From assembly GCA_026992375.1 (NCBI GenBank), contig JALXAF010000204.1, forward strand, positions 1 through 6,634: 6,634 bases of DNA, read 5' to 3'. Positions 5,112 to 6,634 of the stretch are shown here, piece by piece. The DNA comes from Anaerolineae bacterium (GTDB taxonomy: Bacteria; Chloroflexota; Anaerolineae; J102). The position numbers and the translations under genes are program-made. The notes below the pieces were generated by a model. The model was not told where the DNA came from, searched no databases, and worked only from the letters and a program-made list of their open reading frames with translations. Position 1 is the first letter of the stretch. Every line of letters begins with the position of its first letter.

Positions 5112-6634
5112 ATGACCGACTTCCTCCGCTTTTGGCTCGTCCTCGAACTCCTGGGTCTGGTCGCCCTGCCCCTGGCCTGGCGGCTCTTCCGCGCCCGCCC
5201 CGACATGAGCCTGGCCTTCGCCAAAGCCCTGGGTCTGCTGCTCACCGGCTACGCGTTGTGGCTGGGAGCCAGCTTCGGGCTGCTGCGCAACGACCTGGGC
5301 GGCGTCGTCATCGCCCTGCTGACGGTGCTGGCCGCAAGCCTGTGGCTGGTCCGGCCCGGATTGCAGCGAGACGAAACGGGCCAACGCCCGCTGCTGGCCG
5401 ACTTGCGCCAAAACTGGCGCTACTGGCTGGGCGTCGATCTGCTGTTTTTGCTGGCCATGGCCGGATGGGCGTACTTTCGGGCCTACAACCCCGACATCGC
5501 AGGCACCGAAAAACCCATGGAGATCGCGTTCATCAACGGCGCGTTCAACTCCGCAGTCTTCCCGCCGCAAGACCCGTGGCTGGCGGGCTATGGCATCAGC
5601 TACTACTACTTCGGTTATGTACTGCTGAACATGCTGGCCCGGCTCTCGGGCGTGACCACCACCGTGGTCTTCAACCTGGGCCTGGCCGCGATCTTCGCCT
5701 TTGCGGTCACCGAGCCCTTTGCGCTGGGCTACGCGTTGGTGCGGGGCGATAAGAAAACGCCCGGGTCCAGCGCGGCTGGCTGGATTTACGGCCTGCTGGC
5801 GGGCGTGTTCGTGGCCCTCATGGGCAACCTGGAAGTCCTGTTGGAAGTCCTGCACGCAAAAGGACTGCTTTCCCAGGCCGCGTTGAACTTCTTCGACATC
5901 AAAGACCTGGCTTCCGCGCCCGTCACCGGCAGATTCAATCCCAACGCGGGTGGATGGTGGTGGTGGCGGGCCTCTCGAGTCGTCCACGATTACAACCTGG
6001 CTCACACCAGCTCCCAGGAAGTCATCGATGAATTCCCCCAATTCAGCTTCATCCTGGGTGACATGCACCCCCACGTCCTCGCCATCCCCTTCGCCTTCTT
6101 GATGATGGCCCTGGCGCTGAATTTGATCTTTGAGCTCACGCAAAGGCGCAAAGGCGCAAAGGGAGATGTGGAAGAAGGTGGAGGCTGGCGCGGCGTTTGG
6201 CGGACCGTGCAAGTCGCTTTCGGGCTGGATGGCTGGGGGCTGCCCCTGGCCGGGCTGATGGTGGGCGCGATGGGCTTTCTCAACACCTGGGACTTCCCCA
6301 TCTACGTCTTTCTGCTCACCGCGGCCTACGCGGTGCGCCGCGGCTATCAGGGTCTGCGCCTGGGCCAACGATTCTGGAAGGAAATCGGCGTCGCCTTCGT
6401 CAGCCTCGCCGCATTGGGCGTCCTCTTCTATCTGCCCTTCTACCTCAGTTTCAGCTCCCAGGCGGGCGGGCCCCTGCCCAACGTGGTCAATCCCACCCGA
6501 TTCGTCCAATTCTTCCTCATGTTCGGGGTCTTCCTCACCGCCCTGTTCTTCTTGCTGCTAACCGCCTGGCGCCGACAAAACGTCTCGCTGCGCGCCTTCG
6601 TGAATTGGCTGCTGGCCGTGTGGCTGCTGCCCGC
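5112..6634 (+). CDS. Chlor_Arch_YYY (TIGR03662/DUF2298) polytopic membrane protein, 3' truncated by window edge
   Basis: Open from ATG 5112 to the window end (507 codons plus two bases, no stop). Highly hydrophobic, with roughly ten or more membrane segments. Signatures of the family: the N-terminal LVLELLGLVALPLAWRLF helix; EKPMEIAFIN (133-142); YYYFG (164-168), the YYYxG motif for which the family is named; a four-tryptophan run (282-285) followed by RASRV; EFPQFSFILGDMHPH (307-321); and NTWDFP (391-396). The family is typically 700-900 residues, so a substantial C-terminal part is missing here. Function is unknown. Its usual genomic link to TIGR03663 proteins, and shared distribution with archaeal glycosylation-related genes, suggest a role in lipid-linked glycan handling at the membrane. 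The start is supported by the conserved N-terminal helix, although no Shine-Dalgarno precedes it. A charged loop at 342-360 holds a repeat-derived insert (6139-6162). Confidence 0.92.
   Translation, partial: MTDFLRFWLVLELLGLVALPLAWRLFRARPDMSLAFAKALGLLLTGYALWLGASFGLLRNDLGGVVIALLTVLAASLWLVRPGLQRDETGQRPLLADLRQNWRYWLGVDLLFLLAMAGWAYFRAYNPDIAGTEKPMEIAFINGAFNSAVFPPQDPWLAGYGISYYYFGYVLLNMLARLSGVTTTVVFNLGLAAIFAFAVTEPFALGYALVRGDKKTPGSSAAGWIYGLLAGVFVALMGNLEVLLEVLHAKGLLSQAALNFFDIKDLASAPVTGRFNPNAGGWWWWRASRVVHDYNLAHTSSQEVIDEFPQFSFILGDMHPHVLAIPFAFLMMALALNLIFELTQRRKGAKGDVEEGGGWRGVWRTVQVAFGLDGWGLPLAGLMVGAMGFLNTWDFPIYVFLLTAAYAVRRGYQGLRLGQRFWKEIGVAFVSLAALGVLFYLPFYLSFSSQAGGPLPNVVNPTRFVQFFLMFGVFLTALFFLLLTAWRRQNVSLRAFVNWLLAVWLLP
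6139..6162. repeat. Three perfect copies of an 8-bp tandem repeat (CGCAAAGG) inside the YYY coding region
   Basis: Three exact octamers, followed by a further G, encode the basic loop TQRRKGAKG (about 343-351). On the opposite strand the stretch reads CCTTTGCG repeats, translating as the 'FAPLRLCV'-like peptide often seen in spurious gene calls. This marks a widespread bacterial dispersed repeat. Because 24 bases is a multiple of three the frame is preserved, and it falls in a hydrophilic loop between membrane segments. Confidence 0.85.

Noticed and set aside
5103..6509. Long minus-strand open frame (468 codons) opposite the YYY gene
   Set aside because: Its peptide is Gln/Gly/Pro/Glu-rich low complexity, typical of the antisense of a GC-rich, Leu-rich membrane protein. 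The + strand frame carries clear family motifs through the same region.

Overview
The window looks like a chromosomal stretch of a high-GC member of the Chloroflexota (Anaerolineae/Caldilineae-like). This is inferred from the pairing of a TIGR03663-type (Agl23-like) GT-C membrane protein with a 'Chlor_Arch_YYY' (TIGR03662/DUF2298) membrane protein. As I recall the families, that pair is found mainly in Chloroflexi and some archaea. All supported genes lie on the + strand.

Layout: (1) 1-545 is the C-terminal part of a radical SAM protein whose start lies outside the window. (2) 655-3969 encodes a 1104-residue polytopic membrane protein. It has a GT-C glycosyltransferase-like N-terminus carrying the DE and HGP signatures, a soluble linker domain, and a C-terminal six-blade NHL beta-propeller. 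(3) 3978-5110 is an accessory island: a REP-like hairpin, a Y1 (HUH) transposase of the IS200/RAYT type, about 2.6 tandem copies of a ~167-bp unit made of REP-like palindromes, and a run of degenerate TACTGCT heptads. (4) 5112 to the window end is the first 507 codons of the YYY membrane protein, open to the edge.

Working together: TIGR03663 and TIGR03662 genes are commonly neighbours and probably act together in lipid-linked sugar transfer or envelope glycan assembly. No reaction can be read from the sequence. Here the pair is split by the transposase and palindrome island. The palindromes share one design: TAG, then a GC-rich stem with a CTTCA-type loop, then GCGG. They occur in both orientations, and the two main types differ by paired stem changes that keep the hairpin. 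This makes the island look like a REP/RAYT system, with the transposase as likely mobiliser of the hairpins. Two more simple repeats occur: the heptad run ending one base before the YYY start codon, and an 8-bp tandem repeat inside the YYY coding region. The most interesting part of the window is the palindrome island and how it has been built into this membrane-glycosylation locus.
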